Notes: generated by a model not told the origin, from the sequence alone. Shown: positions 27,306-39,063, counted from the stretch's first letter. The stretch: 64,000 nt of DNA from Ramazzottius varieornatus (GCA_001949185.1 BDGG01000006.1:2126463-2190462); one strand, 5' to 3'. A program made the numbers and translations.

Positions 27306-28884
27306 AACACTCATAATACCGGGGGTACAACTCGGTTTCGCAGCGCACGGTTACCTGACCGCAAATCACTTCCTGTGCAGCTTTGGCAGTTCAGTGATTT
27401 TTTTTGCCTGTAGTGGCAAGTTCTCTATGACATGTAGCTGGTGACCGCTGGCTAAACACTACGTAGAGAATTAGAAATATTTTACAAGGTTCGAGGGCAA
27501 ACTGCTCCCAACACATGTTCCAGGTCCTCCTTCACGCGCCAAGTGTTTCAACAACTGGGAAAAAATTCAGAACAACTAATAATCACTTCTTTACAACATT
27601 ATATCTCCAGCGTCCAACTAGCGGTTGTCCAGTGGTCAGACAAAAACTTGCAAGTTGCTCGTGGCTTTTCGACGTATGGCGCAGCCCATGACGTCACGAA
27701 CGATACTACCACTGGTGGCGCCGCCAAGGTGGCAAGAAGCAAATTCAATTTTTCAGATTTCTATTTTACGCATTGCCCTTTTACGCATTTTTCGCATTGC
27801 CCTGTCCCAGAAAGACTGAGCGAAGAACGATGATCGTTTGTGGCTCACAAGAGACGACCGGACGGCATTACGCCAGTTCCATGGAAGAACGGTAAGGTGC
27901 TCGTTTGGCAAGTCCAGATCTCTTCAGTTTTCAAGCAGCGAGCGTTAGTGGATATTCTTCGCGTCCGCACACCACCTTTTCTCCACCTTTATCCGGACGT
28001 ATCACCTTTCGTTCCCCACCTTTGATTAATTAGAATTTAGAATCTCTGCGCACCACTTTTGCTCTTAAGAGATGCGTGCTGGCGGTTATGTACGTGGATA
28101 GGTTCTCCGGACACGCACCACTTTCGACTCAACCTGTAGTTCGGAGTATCCCAACAATAAACGTCTAGCAGTATTGGAAAAAGTTGTAGTAGCAGTTATG
28201 AATGCGATAGTAGCAGCGACAACGATGTGTGCCGTCAAGAAGCCGAATTCCCTACGTATGAGCCTTTGAAAACAGCTCTTGCGGACTACCAGAAGCGAAC
28301 GTTAACAACCTTCAACGTCAAAAGAAGTGTTTTGAAAGACACTCATTCGTTTCGCGACACCTTGCGCCATAAGCTCGTCCTGTTGCCTTGCAGCAGTAAT
28401 ACGGAATATGTAGCTCGAGGTGGGTCCTGAAATCGAAGACCACTGCGTGTTAAACTTTGTTATCCGTACACGCGCGATGGGTAAGTATGGGATAGGCGGA
28501 AAGCACGGCAAATTTACATCTTGAATGCGAGCCAGCAATGAAAATCGAGCCTATGACGTAACGCAGTGAAATTTAACCGTAGAAAATTGTCATCAATATT
28601 CAACAGTGCGCATCAGCCGATCAGCTGTTTGACTTTTGCGCTTGGAGTTCGAAGCTGCGGATTGTTTATTTACTTTCTTCCAGAAACGCTCTCCAATTCA
28701 TATCGTTTCTGTTCCCATAAGGTCCCAGCCCTTCAAAAAACAAGCGGCCTCGACGGTAGAAAGCCTCGAAAGCCTTGAAAGACGGCGCTTTCTGCTATCC
28801 AGCACGTACGTACAGCAAAGCAGCCTTCAGTGTTGGTTTTTACTTTTAGTAAGAATCACCTGCCCGTGCCGCCGTAGCGGAAAG
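27306..28884. other. Repeat-rich intergenic DNA
   Basis: No gene is supported. Several short phrases recur (CGCACACCACCTTTT near 27970, GCGCACCACTTTT near 28050, ACACGCACCACTTTC near 28115), suggesting degraded short repeats. Confidence 0.4.
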
Positions 28885-28933
28885 ACCTGTCCCATACTTT
28901 TTACTGTCCCAAACTATCCCACCGTGCGTGTAC
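28885..28933. repeat. Solo arm of the GTACACGCACG element family
   Basis: The segment ending CCACCGTGCGTGTAC matches the right arm of the elements at 6771-6973 and 53733-53919, including the CCCATACTTTTTACTG-like block. I do not find the left partner. Confidence 0.5.
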
Positions 28934-29149
28934 ATTTCATAGGTGAAGGAAAGCGACCTGTTATTACCATGAGAGACCTGAAATGTTTTCGCGAAATCAA
29001 TGTCGTGGCGCAGAAAAGAAACAAGTGCTTTCAAATCAACAAAATGGCGAAACTCTAGTGTCACAATCATGTCTTGGCGAAAGAACTGTGTGACTTAAAA
29101 TCCGAGGAACCGGATCCTGCCACCAAAAGCTCAAGTCCGAGTCGCGAAA

Positions 29150-29720
29150 TTCCGGATGGAAGGCTTTCCAAGGCGAGCCATTGTAAAGGTTGTCCAAGAG
29201 CAGACGAGAAAACAACCGACTATAAAACACATCCATAACATCATCACCCGGTCTGATGTGGATCGAACAAAAGATTCAGCTAGTCGATGTGCGGCTTCCA
29301 GCGCTAAAGGCAAAAGATCCGGGACTGGAGGTCTTCATTAAGGAGGACGAGGCTGTGTTGGCTGGAATCTGTATAGCAACGTCGACGAGCAAGCAAGCCT
29401 TCACCCATACACCCGAAGTGCTCTCCTTCGACGCCACATCAAGGTTGACGTCGATAACTCCTGCCTAGTCAGTATGTTATGTCAGAACACCAACAGAACT
29501 GGGCAGCCTGTCTCCCTAAGTTTGCTGGCGACGTAAAAGCACGACAGTCCTCAGTTCTCCCGCGAGTCGTTCAAGAAAGTGCACACCAACTGGCCCAGAG
29601 CGAAGTGTATCTTACAGATAAGGGCTTGAACGGGATAGCTCTCATCCGTCAGAACTTCCCTAACATCCGAACCCTACTGTGTATCTTCCACGCCATACTA
29701 CTGCTGCTACGAACGTGAGG
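29150..29720 (+). pseudogene. MULE-type transposase relic
   Basis: Pieces in different frames line up in the order expected of a Mutator-like transposase of the ZSWIM1/3-like type. First KVVQEQTRKQPTIKHIHNI, then EAVLAGICIATSTSKQ with VLSFDATSRLTS, then SFKKVHTNWPRAK. Last is YLTDKGLNGIALIRQNFPN followed by RTLLCIFH, the conserved xTDxxxxxxxAIxxxFPxxxxxLCxxH block. Stops and frame changes separate them, so the element is dead. The SWIM zinc finger normally found downstream is not visible. Confidence 0.6.
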
Positions 29721-30097
29721 ACATGGCAAATCAAACAAACAAAACTGACTGTGTGGGAGAAATCACGGCAATCAAAAGCCTTGATCAAAGTCTCCGGTTC
29801 AGTCAGCTGTTTCAGGCATAACAGGTATCCCTTTGTGATACCGGGATTCTCACTGACTTTATAGTTCGTGTGATGGCTTCTGTGATATCCATAGCTATTT
29901 CTGTCATTAGATACTTTTCGCTTGTCAGATTTCTGAGCTGCATAGCACAGAATCACATGATTTTATACTATGTCAATTTCGATGCACAAATCGGCTCGCT
30001 CGTCCGTATAAACACATGGCATAGGGAGCCGGAAATTCGTGAGTTCTGTGGGGTAGATTTCCCGCTTGCAGTCGGAAACGTGGTTACGCATCAGAAT
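29721..30097. other. Intergenic, nothing supported
   Basis: No splice-consistent or motif-bearing frame is visible on either strand. Confidence 0.35.
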
Positions 30098-30352
30098 TTA
30101 TCCTTTCCGAATATCCTTCCCTTGCTGCGCCTCCGTAACTCCCTTGGACTTCCGAGCTGACTTTTCTGGACTGGTCGTGCCTTGGGCATGTCGTTTCTCT
30201 TCCTCTTTGCGAAGAAGAGCCACTTCCTCTAGTAGTTGCTTTAGCTCGGGTCGATCAGTTTTCGTGATCGATGAACCATCGTTTCGTTTCTTGCAGAATG
30301 TTCGGAAACTTTCGCGCGAGAAGTCAGTTTTCGTGTCCATTCCCGAAAACAC
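30098..30352 (-). CDS. Possible terminal exon, charged and helical
   Basis: After a TTACCAG acceptor, a minus-strand frame of about 85 codons reads SGMDTKTDFSRESFRTF, then LKQLLEEVALLRKEEEKRH, then a Lys/Ser-rich tail ending DIRKG and a stop. Composition is coding-like with a probable coiled coil. No upstream exon was joined and no family is recognised. Confidence 0.3.
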   Translation of the reverse strand: MFSGMDTKTDFSRESFRTFCKKRNDGSSITKTDRPELKQLLEEVALLRKEEEKRHAQGTTSPEKSARKSKGVTEAQQGKDIRKG

Positions 30353-30692
30353 TGGTAATGTAAAAACCTGTCGACGAAAGACAAGTTGTGACATTTGTGT
30401 AACGCGAGACGGCGTTCGGTAAAACTTTCACCTTCTTCGTCAGGCGAACACTTGACCAGGCTCTGTCTCAGGCTCTGTTCTAGGAGTCCGACTCTTGCTC
30501 AGAAACATCCTATAAAGTCCTTTCCCTATCCACGGTGGTGCTATGGTCTGACGTCGGCACGTCTCGGGTCGCAATATGGGATGAAAAGAAAAGCGAAAGT
30601 CTGCATTTTTGCAGAGGTGCGCAAGGTAAACGGGATACAAACTTCCCTTAATTCTTGTCTTCCCCTTCTCTTTGTGAATGCCCGGTGATAGT

Positions 30693-30860
30693 TTAGACAG
30701 ATACATCAAAGTCTCCTACAAGTTTTGCGATAGTTTGGGAGGGATCGATTTTGGCCAGCTCCTCCAGCAGGTTGTTATTCACTTTCAGTTTCCGTCTTCG
30801 GAAGGGATATCTTTCGAGTAAAACGTCTCTAGAAAGGAAACGATCTATCCAAAATTCCAT
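30693..30860 (-). CDS. Short ORF, 55 aa, unidentified
   Basis: An ATG-led frame encodes MEFWIDRFLSRDVLLERY, then a basic RRRKLK, then NNLLEELAKIDPSQTIAKLV, ending VSV and TAA. It is amphipathic and protein-like. It could be a small gene, or the last exon of a larger one, since a TTTCTAG acceptor lies within it. No family is recognised. It sits in a transposon-rich stretch and may be a transposon remnant. Confidence 0.3.
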   Translation of the reverse strand: MEFWIDRFLSRDVLLERYPFRRRKLKVNNNLLEELAKIDPSQTIAKLVGDFDVSV

Positions 30861-31380
30861 GTATTCTTGGCTAGCCTAGTCACTCCTACATAGTATACCG
30901 GTATCGGGTTTTTGTGTGCGAAGCATGGTAACCAAAACGATTTCTCAAATAACTCGAAATTTCCCTTCTCCCCGGCCCCAACAAAATTAATTATCCTTGA
31001 CCAGCGAACTAGAAACATGGAACACTTGACCAATAGTAGATGGAGGAGAGTCTGTCAAGTGACCGGAAAGGAGGTCCAGGACAGCCTGACGAGGGAGAGC
31101 AAAAACACAAATTTTTGAAGTTGAAGGTTTCCAAAAGTTGCAAGTCATACTTCCGCACCTTGATAACGTGTGGTTGTATCGGGTTTTGTTCACACAGTGA
31201 GAAGCCCTACGTTTGCGGAATCTATAGCTGTGCTTACCGGGGTGCTCAACGCTCTTCACTATTTAAGCCCTCAGAAAGGTATTAATATCTACCACCCGAA
31301 GATAACACTTGGGAGGCAAACGAAGCATACAAGACTACTCTCCTAAGTGGTGCATGCTGACAGGCAAACAACCATGGAAT

Positions 31381-31475
31381 TATGCGCCACTTGAGAAAAA
31401 AACTCGATAAGATTGTTTATCAAGTGGCGCATTTTTCCAGTGTCAATGCTGAAAGTGAGCGCCACTTGGCAAAAC
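31381..31475. repeat. GCGCCACTT inverted-repeat family copy
   Basis: Three copies of the end motif occur here in alternating orientation: TGCGCCACTTGA, TCAAGTGGCGCA and AGCGCCACTTGG. The same termini occur near 88-118, 6281, 45850-45990 and 52100-52225, so it is a short dispersed non-coding family. Confidence 0.6.
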
Positions 31476-31590
31476 GATCTACGTGAGTCATTTTGATTTT
31501 ATTTCATTTCATTTTCATCATTTCCTTTTTTTAATTTTGCCGACCTCTGGCTTGTACTGCGTCCGTAAATATAGAGCGCAGTTTAACACT

Positions 31591-32457
31591 ATGTACAGTA
31601 GTTGTGAAGTTCTTGAATCCGACGTCGTTGAAGGTTACAGTGACGCAGTTGGATATCAGAAGATCACAGCGGATGCCGAGCAGCCCGTTGTTGATTCACT
31701 TGCTGAGGGTAAAGCTAGTAAAAGACGCACAGGCTATAGAGATGCACGGACGATGGAACTAACTATTAGATTCAAACGCGACGGAAAACGAATTCGAATT
31801 CCATATGCCGAAACTTTTCTCGTGTCGGATCGTCTGACGAAGAAAAGGTGCGCCGGTTGCATGTACCTTTCCCGGCTGTGAATTTACTGCCGAAAAGAGA
31901 ATGCGTTTGGAAATCCACTACTGCAAACACGGTAACCTCAACAGTTTGCTGGGTATCCAAGAGTCAAGTTTGGTTATGATCCTTTTTCGCCAGTGTCGAT
32001 GGATCAACGACACCATTTTCGTTGTGAGGTCGAAGGATGTGATGAGAAGTACTATACTGTGGATTTACCAAAGAAGCACGTCAGTCGTGTCCATCCCGGG
32101 GTCGGTAAGTGAATCCAGGGGTAATGCCATTGGTTCTAAGTGAACCTGATGAAAAGCCGTTTTCGCAGTTGTCTGGTCTTCGTTCATGGACGATTACACT
32201 AAGCGTTGCTCTTTTACGGGTTGTGCCGCTCGTTCCAAAGATAACAAGCAGCTTGCAAGGCATAAACATCGTCACGGTATGTGTATGGGCCATCATACAA
32301 GCTGTTGATTGTTCGATTAGGTCATACAGGGTTTATTCTAGGTGGCAAAAGGTATATTTGCGGACTTTCCGGATGCGCGTATCGGTTTGTGGAAAACCAC
32401 GAACTCAGAAGCCATGTAGTCAGTTCTCACCCGGACCAATGCAAGCTGGCCTGCTGA
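31591..32457 (+). CDS. Multi-C2H2 zinc-finger protein
   Basis: Four C2H2 fingers are each carried on their own exon. ZF1 ends at 31931 (CTFPGCEF, then EIHYCKH). ZF2 is 31994-32104 (FRCEVEGC, then KKHVSRVH). ZF3 is 32169-32276 (RCSFTGC, then LARHKHRH). ZF4 starts at 32342 (YICGLSGC, then LRSHVVSSH). Spacing is C-x4-C-x12-H-x3-5-H. ZF2-ZF4 junctions are all phase 1 with canonical sites. The proposed start is ATG 31591, but its frame does not run directly into ZF1; either an intron or an indel near 31840 is missing. Exon 4 reaches TGA at 32455. A GC donor in CCAATGCAAGC would instead splice in phase to 32526. The product is probably a nuclear DNA-binding protein; targets are unknown. Confidence 0.6.
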
Positions 32458-32525
32458 ATTCTTTGCTCTGAATACAGTGTGATATGATACACAGTAAATA
32501 TGAATCTTTTCTGGGCTTCACGCAG

Positions 32526-33585
32526 ATTACGAGGATACGGTGACAGGCTCGCTCGGGCTGTTAAAGTCTGCCGAACAAGAAGAACTGGAAATTGAACGCC
32601 GTAAATTTAAAGCTGCGACTGTACTGCACTGTAGCAGTGCCGCCAGCTGTGAAATCACCTGTTCGGATCAGTTGCTGTTGGAAGCGCATCAAAGCACTGC
32701 CCATCGTCTACATTTCGAGAAAGACGCGGTGAAAACGATGTGCACTTCCATCGCGCCGGCGCAAAAGTTCATGGTATCCGCTTCTCCACAAGCTGTGCCG
32801 TCTAGTAAACTTGCACCGGAAGACTCCACCATGTGCACACCGGAACCCGTTCCAACAATTGAAAAGCTCGAGAACCTCCTCGCGCTAAGAACGGTAGTTG
32901 CGGGTTCGGTCGTGGGTGTTCTCGCACTGAAGACGACTTCCCCGACCAGCACTGAAGTGAAAGAACTGGTTGCTGACTTTTTGGGAGGATGCATTACACA
33001 GCATCGAAAGTATTACCCAGCAGACCACAAGACGTGTTGGTTTTCTGGATAGCAACGATAGAGGTATCTCGTGATGATTATCGAGACACTGAGTCCTTCG
33101 CAGTGTCAAGTATCCCTTTCGAAACGTATCTCACGGACGGCGAATGGGATATGGAAGCCGACGAGACGCCTGAGTTCGACACTGTCAGTGAGGAACTGGA
33201 CAATCTGTGGAGATGGTGTTGACCGTCGTTGACTTTGTATCTGAACTTGGACGAACGGCTGATGACTACGAACCGTTGCCCGATGCCCGATGCCCAAGAC
33301 TGTCTAAAAGTGGAGGAGGATTCCGCGGTGGTCAGTGATGAAGGAGGGAATGCAGTGATCCCACGAAAAATGAAAGTGTTAGCTGTAGGATCTTGCGACA
33401 TTCCGACTGTGACGGGGCAGAAACAGTTAAAACGTCCGGTTTCGTTTTCGGTCGGTTCACATGTTCATGCAGATGCTCGCCATGCTATGTGCACGATACC
33501 GATCAGCTGTTCGGACACACGCTTGATTGCTTGCTCAAATCACGGGGGAACAGGGCGTCGATCACTTAATCGTTCTGAGCAATGA
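32526..33585 (+). CDS. Possible 3' part of the zinc-finger gene
   Basis: After a CACGCAG acceptor, an open frame to 33052 carries LKSAEQEELEIERRKF, then a finger-like LHCSSAASC with EAHQSTAH, then a Ser/Thr/Pro-rich region. A second frame from about 33050 to 33585 reads SFAVSSIPFETYLTDGEWD, then DTVSEELDNLWRWC, a TGA at 33220, and continues to 33585. The composition is coding-like throughout, but frames change and one stop interrupts. This is either a set of unresolved introns or a decayed 3' end. Confidence 0.35.
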
Positions 33586-33851
33586 ACGGTAAGTAACCCC
33601 GTGAAATTGCTGTTCGGTTGCTAAAAAGCAATTGTCACACCTCGCCGGTAGAACTGTATTCTTCAAATTGTTCAGGAACCGACTTTTTCTGGAGGAGTGT
33701 CAGTCGTACTCTTGAAACCGCTTATGTAGTTATCAAGAAGATGCCTTGAAGTATCAAATGCTGGAAACATTCGATAAACGAACGAACGGCGATATCTTGG
33801 CGAAAATTTTCATGTAGGGAAGAAAACTGGAAAAATCTTTTGGTTATATCT

Positions 33852-34536
33852 ATAGTTACACCCCTTGCACCCCATTTCGCTATGGTCACACCCTGAGTGT
33901 GAAATTTAATACGATCGGCTATAGTTACTCCTCGAACTTTTCACCCCAAAGCGTTATAGTTACACCTCCGGCTTTTGAAACTTACAATAGCCGTTGCGTA
34001 TCCAACATACAGGAAAACGTACAAGACAAGGAAGTGGTTTTCAAATGGTAGTTTGAGTAGCCGCTTGTGTTACTCGAAGTGACTTGACGTCATCCTATTC
34101 CGCAGCCTCAACCGCCTGCCAGAGTTGTACCCCGGAGCACAACAACAACCGGCGGAAAGCGATACCAGCGGCCTTCACGCCCTCGTTAACTTAACCGACC
34201 TTGTCTTTGGAGGAAAGCCCAGTGAGGTTCGCTTCGCTGGACCGAAAATGCGAAAGCATATCAAGAACTGTTTAGCTGCGAGCGCGACGTCTGTTTTTCC
34301 AGAGAGTGGCGGTATTGCCATCAAAAATGTTGCCCCTGTGTCGTTTACCATAAAAAAACACCTTGGCTCCTCCTCTGTCGTACATTTCGGTTGTGAAAGC
34401 GCAGGGTGTAACTTTAGCCTAATCCGCGGTAGGGTGTATCAAAGTCCAATTGACCTGGGTAACTCTAGCGGATCGTATTCAAATTTCACACCCTGGGGTG
34501 TGGCTATTGCGAAATGGGGTGTAAGGGTGTGACTAC
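33852..34536. mobile_element. Inverted-repeat element with about 80-bp termini
   Basis: The left end (ATAGTTACACCCCTTGCACC, then TTTCGCTATGGTCACACC) and the right end (GTGTGGCTATTGCGAAATGG, then GTAAGGGTGTGACTA) are inverted copies. Both also carry a GATCGTATT/AATACGATC block. About 520 bp lies between. A frame inside (34080-34340) looks weakly coding (LYPGAQQQPAESDTSGL) but has no known domain. This is a likely non-autonomous DNA element. Confidence 0.65.
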
Positions 34537-35233
34537 AGCCATTTCCCAATCTTTTTCTACATAAACTTTTTATGCATGGTTTGCAGTACAGGCCGAATCA
34601 GCTGTTTCCGCCGCGCAGCTATCTGTCCCTTATGACTCACCGAAAACTTTACATTGTTCACGAAAGTGCCCACAAGCCAGTTTTTCTTCCCCAAATGGTG
34701 CGGTGATGAGCTGCTTTGCGGACAATGGACAAAGGTTCGTTACCGTGTCGTTTGGTGTCAACTTTTATCTTTCTTCATGAGCTTTATATGCCCACATTCT
34801 TAGAGGGGTGAAAGTCGGCGTGTCCGAGGAGCGCCAAATATAGCAAAAACCAGCGTCGCATGAAAAACTGACTAAAGGTTCGCGGCTCCACGCGCAGTAT
34901 GCTGAGGTTTTAGCCACATTTTCCTATAGGGAAAAACTGCACATTCGCCGCATTCGTCACATAGGATTGGAATTTTTGCACCATTAGAAAACGATTGTAT
35001 TGATAGTTCTCAGATCCATCTGCCGTGATGAAGAGACGCGAAGCTCTACGGAAAATAACCATTCTTCACATTTTGTGCACTGCAAGACCAGCGAACGAAC
35101 GCATAGCGTTTGTGGAGATTCCACTTTGAAAAGGACCAAAATGCCGAAAGCTGACCTTCCCCTCGTGATAGAGACTATGGTGATGTCGTGTGAAGGTTGA
35201 AAGTCGCTCTGCGGACAGCGTACCCTTTGCCGC
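34537..35233. other. Intergenic, nothing supported
   Basis: No gene is recognised. A diverged continuation of the palindrome at 35234-35560 may extend leftward to about 35080 (GCACTGCAAG facing GTGCACTG). Confidence 0.35.
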
Positions 35234-35560
35234 CGGGGTTCGGTGTGGTGCAGTGAAACATTTTCACCATCCTTCACAGAGTCAGTGAAAATTTTTTCAC
35301 CGCGGTGAAGGATGATGAAGAACGGGGAAGAACGGTGAAGAACGATGAAAGCCTTGAAAGTGTAGCATTGATTGATTTACATGTTTGTCACAATAGTCCG
35401 CGCGGGCATACAAAACTCGTGTTGAGTCAGTAAGTCAACCAATGGTACTCTTTCAGTGCTTTCACCGTTCTTCACCGTTTTTCGCCATCCTTTACCGCGG
35501 TGAAAAAATGTTCACTGACTCGGTGAAGGATGATAAAAATGTTTCAATGCACCATACCGA
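35234..35560. repeat. Palindrome with about 115-bp arms
   Basis: The left arm 35234-35348 and right arm 35447-35560 are inverted copies. Both include TTCACCGCGGTGAA and repeated GTGAAGAACGG units, and a TTCGGTGTGGTGCA end matches TTCGGTATGGTGCA inverted. The roughly 100-bp loop is AT-rich. It lies just past the 3' end of the gephyrin gene and could fold into a long hairpin. It has no coding capacity. Confidence 0.8.
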
Positions 35561-35670
35561 ACCTTCCCTACCGCATCGCAACGATTATTGTTGTTCGTTC
35601 GAATTCACGATTACAACCCGAAGGCTTATTGGTCAGATATCAGAATTTCCAAATATTGTGCACTGAAAAT

Positions 35671-38600
35671 TCAGAGTATTATCGTATCGACCATTTCACC
35701 GGCAGATATTGTAGCCTCGCTGTCCCTTTTCGCAGGCAAACACAGCAAAACATGCGCTCCACTAATACTCAACAACCGGCTACTTATCTGGTTTCCCGTA
35801 CTCGCCACCACCGGCCAGTTCTTTCCCGAGTTCCATTCAATCACCCCCCGATGATACTCCGGTCGCGGATCCAGATTGATCCTTTCCTTCAGTTCAGCCT
35901 TCACCACTGTGTACATGTAGTCCGTGAACCCTGCCATTTTTCTCAAACAAGGCAACACGAACAAGTTACACGTCACCGTGGCCGACACAGGATTCCCTGG
36001 CAGACCGAACACCAGTTTTTTCTTTCCGTTGAAATCCACCGTGGCGAAGGTCGTAGGCAAGCCTGGCTTCATGAACACCCTTCCGAAGTGAATGGTCCCA
36101 CCAAAGACACTGACTAAGATACTCTTCACCAAGTCTTTCTCACCCATCGAGACACCGCCCGTCAATATCACCACATCACAATTTTCCAAAGCGTTCTCTA
36201 ATGCTGAAGTAAGAGCATTGGCGTCGTCTTTTGCAATGCCGAGGTCCGTGACGCTAAAGCCGTTCTTTTTTAGTGTCATCGTAAGGACCGTTTTGTTCGA
36301 GTCGCGGATTTTACCGTGTGGAAGTGGGCTGGTTTCGGGAACCACGATCTCGTCGCCTGTGGACAGCAAGCCCACGACGGGGTGGGCGAAGACTTTCATT
36401 TGTGTGATGCCGCAAGTAGCCAGGACGCCCAAACAAGCTGGGTTTATCTTGGTGCCTTTTGAGGCGACGACGGAACCGGGTTGGATGTCGCTGCCGATGG
36501 GACGAATGTCTTGGTTGGGCTTGGGAGCTTTCAGGATCCGGATGATGAGTTCTTCCCCCGTCTGAAAGCAAAGAATGATACGGACTTCAGGTTTGGCTTT
36601 TCCATCACGAGAACCAGCAGCAACCACCAATCATGAGAAATGATGCAGTATTTGAAAACGAAAAACAATAAAGAAGACACTGTGCGACGTAGGCAAATGG
36701 CGCCGCCTAATTGACACAAAGTTTCATCGTTCCTCACTCGTCAGTCTGCTGCAATCACACAACTCGAGATATACCGTTCGACAGATAAAACATTCAAGTA
36801 TCGAACGAGCAGTTTCGAAACGCAAATTCGATCACGTGAATTTGTAAGATTTAATTTGGCAGAAGGGGTCCACTCTGCGTACTTCTAGCCTTTCTGCTCC
36901 GTAAATTTTGGGTATCTCCTTAAGGACTTAGTTTTATACCTTCCGAACACATACTAGGTCTTAGACCAAAGTGTCTTCTACCCTTCGCAACAAACGATAG
37001 CCCAAATCAGTTTGATAGCAGAGAAGGGGAATTTGTTTCACAATAACGGTGTATCTTTTCATATCAAAAATATTCTCGGTCAGCAGAATGGTTATTTTCC
37101 TATTTTCACTTTCAACTAGTCGAGCCACAACTTTGGATGGTTTTCGATTATACAACTGTCTGCATTGTTACCTACGATAGACAAGCTTTGTTTCTGCGTT
37201 ACTATCATGAGGGAGTTTAGGTTTAGTTGGTAACCGTAACAGTTTGCCAGCTGAAAGCATGGTTTCCGGTTTGTCAAAATGTTACACCGTTGGAAAGACT
37301 TATCGCTTTCGCTTGTAAAAACGGAAGTCCTTCTTGAGTGCTGGATTTAATGGGAGGGTGTGAAAAGTTTGTGTCAATTAGGCGGCGGCACCCAGTATTT
37401 GAGCGAAGAATCTATTAACCCACCTGTTGATCATGTGAAACCAGTTCGGTGTCTTCCACCTGGACCACCGCATCGGCACCATCGGGAACCGGAGCTCCCG
37501 TCGTGATGCGGACACAAGTGTCTCTTTCTAGTTTTGTTTCACTTTCCGATCCAGCATGGCTCTGTCCAAGGACTCGTCTCTCACCTTCTCCGTCTGCCGA
37601 TTTTACCGCGTAGCCATCTTTAATCGATGCTCGAAAGGGTGGTAGAGCGTCGACTGCCCTTACATCTTCAGCCAAGATTCTATCCAACCCTGAAACAGAA
37701 AACCAAGGTCATATTCCGTCAATTTTTATTCTCTAATATTTTTCAGTCCTTCAAGTAGCTGATAAAGCCAGAACGACAGGAAAATCTTGTCGAGTTCGTT
37801 TGGCGAGCTCCCAGACAACAATGGCTTAGCACATGAGCTCAGTTTGAATTTGCGCGGGTGTAACATATACCTTCTGCAAGCTTGATCGTTCCTACACGAG
37901 TAGTACTAAGACTCTCGACTTGTTCGAAGGTCATACGCTGTGCTTCTTGGACAGGAGTGACAGGGAAAGGCGACTTCCGGTGGCGAAAAGCGACACCAGG
38001 TTGTGCCTGCGGAAAATTCTTTAACGCATCACCGGCTCCGTGTCCTGTTGAATCACCCCCGCAAGAGCATGAAGGAGGTTTCTCGTGATGGGCTTTCGCG
38101 ATCTTTGTCACGCTGTTGCGAAGAAGATCGATGATGTGGCTAATTTTGGGCTCGATGATAGCAAAGCATTCGCTGCACGCTTTCGGACTGCCTGGAAAAT
38201 TCACGATGAGGGTGTTCTTTCGTGTTCCACATAGTCCACGGGACATGATGGAGTTTGGGTAAGTCTGCTGGTTAATTGCCGCCATCATACCGTGTGCCTG
38301 ACGATCGAGGATCGGACCAACAGCCTGTAAGAAGACAAATGGTACAGCGAGGCGAGCTTCGGCAGAGATTACCATACTCACGCAGTCACCTGACCATTAT
38401 AATATTTACGCCGTTGAAAAGACCTCGCGTCCGCGCCACCTGAATGAGTACAGAGACGAACGTACCTCCGGTGTGCAATCCCGAACGCCGAAGCCCGTTC
38501 CACCGCTGGTAATCAGTAAATCCACACCAATGGTATCCGTGAATTTAAGCACAGCTGCTGTGATTTTTTCCCGATCATCTTCAACGCATTCAACGGGCAG

Positions 38601-38729
38601 AATGTCCGTGGTGAATTTTTTAGTGGAACGGAGAAGTTGGGCTAGGCATGGACCACTTTCATCCACGGCTTCCCTGCGATAACAGCGATCACTAACGACC
38701 AAGATCCCACATCGTACCCACGCGGACAT
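35671..38729 (-). CDS. GPHN: Gephyrin: fused MogA-MoeA molybdenum cofactor enzyme
   Basis: Four exons (38466-38729, 37871-38324, 37424-37689, 35671-36561) total 1875 nt, 624 aa. The N-terminal MogA/G domain (about residues 1-160) has ILVVSDRCYRREAVDESGP, TSGGTGFGVRDCTPE and NFPGSPKACSECF. It adenylylates molybdopterin. A short Cys/Gly/Pro-rich linker follows. The C-terminal MoeA/E domain (about 200-624) has FRASIKDGYAV, TGAPVPDGADAVV, LLSTGDEIV, LTGGVSMGEKD and FGLPGNPVSA. It inserts molybdate into the cofactor. Both domains on one chain is the animal and fungal arrangement; in vertebrates the same protein also scaffolds glycine and GABA-A receptors, which cannot be inferred here. The shortened linker explains the length (human about 736). 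Intron 36562-37423 is unusually long for this window (862 nt) but holds nothing recognisable. Confidence 0.95.
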
Positions 38730-39063
38730 CTTTTGGCCCTATTCCGTCACCAGACACAAGACCACATGCGAAATGGACGCGAAGAGCCGGAAGGAAAACT
38801 CAGGATGACAGACGCAAATAGGAAAGGCTACGAACGTGATGAAAAGGAAAACAGCTGATCAGCACTCAAAGAGGGGTTACCGTTCCGCATGTCGGGCCTT
38901 TATGTATTCACGAACGACTGATTGTCTTCACCGTTTTCCTTTGATTGAAACAGAGTACACGTATATGGACTTTTCCCGTTTTCCACTCGAGGTATACCTG
39001 AAAATCTTCCCGTTATCTTACATCCCTCAGCCTGCTTCCACTGTTTCTGTTTGTAGGTAATCC
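38730..39063. promoter_or_regulatory. Divergent intergenic region between gephyrin and an acidic protein gene
   Basis: Only 334 bp separates the gephyrin start (-) from the ATG at 39064 (+), so the two genes probably share a bidirectional promoter. A TTTGTAG acceptor just before the plus-strand ATG hints at a 5' untranslated intron. No TATA box or operator is evident. Confidence 0.4.

Noticed and set aside
36961-37155. Open frame inside the long gephyrin intron
   Set aside because: Short, no motif, and lies wholly between phase-matched gephyrin exons.
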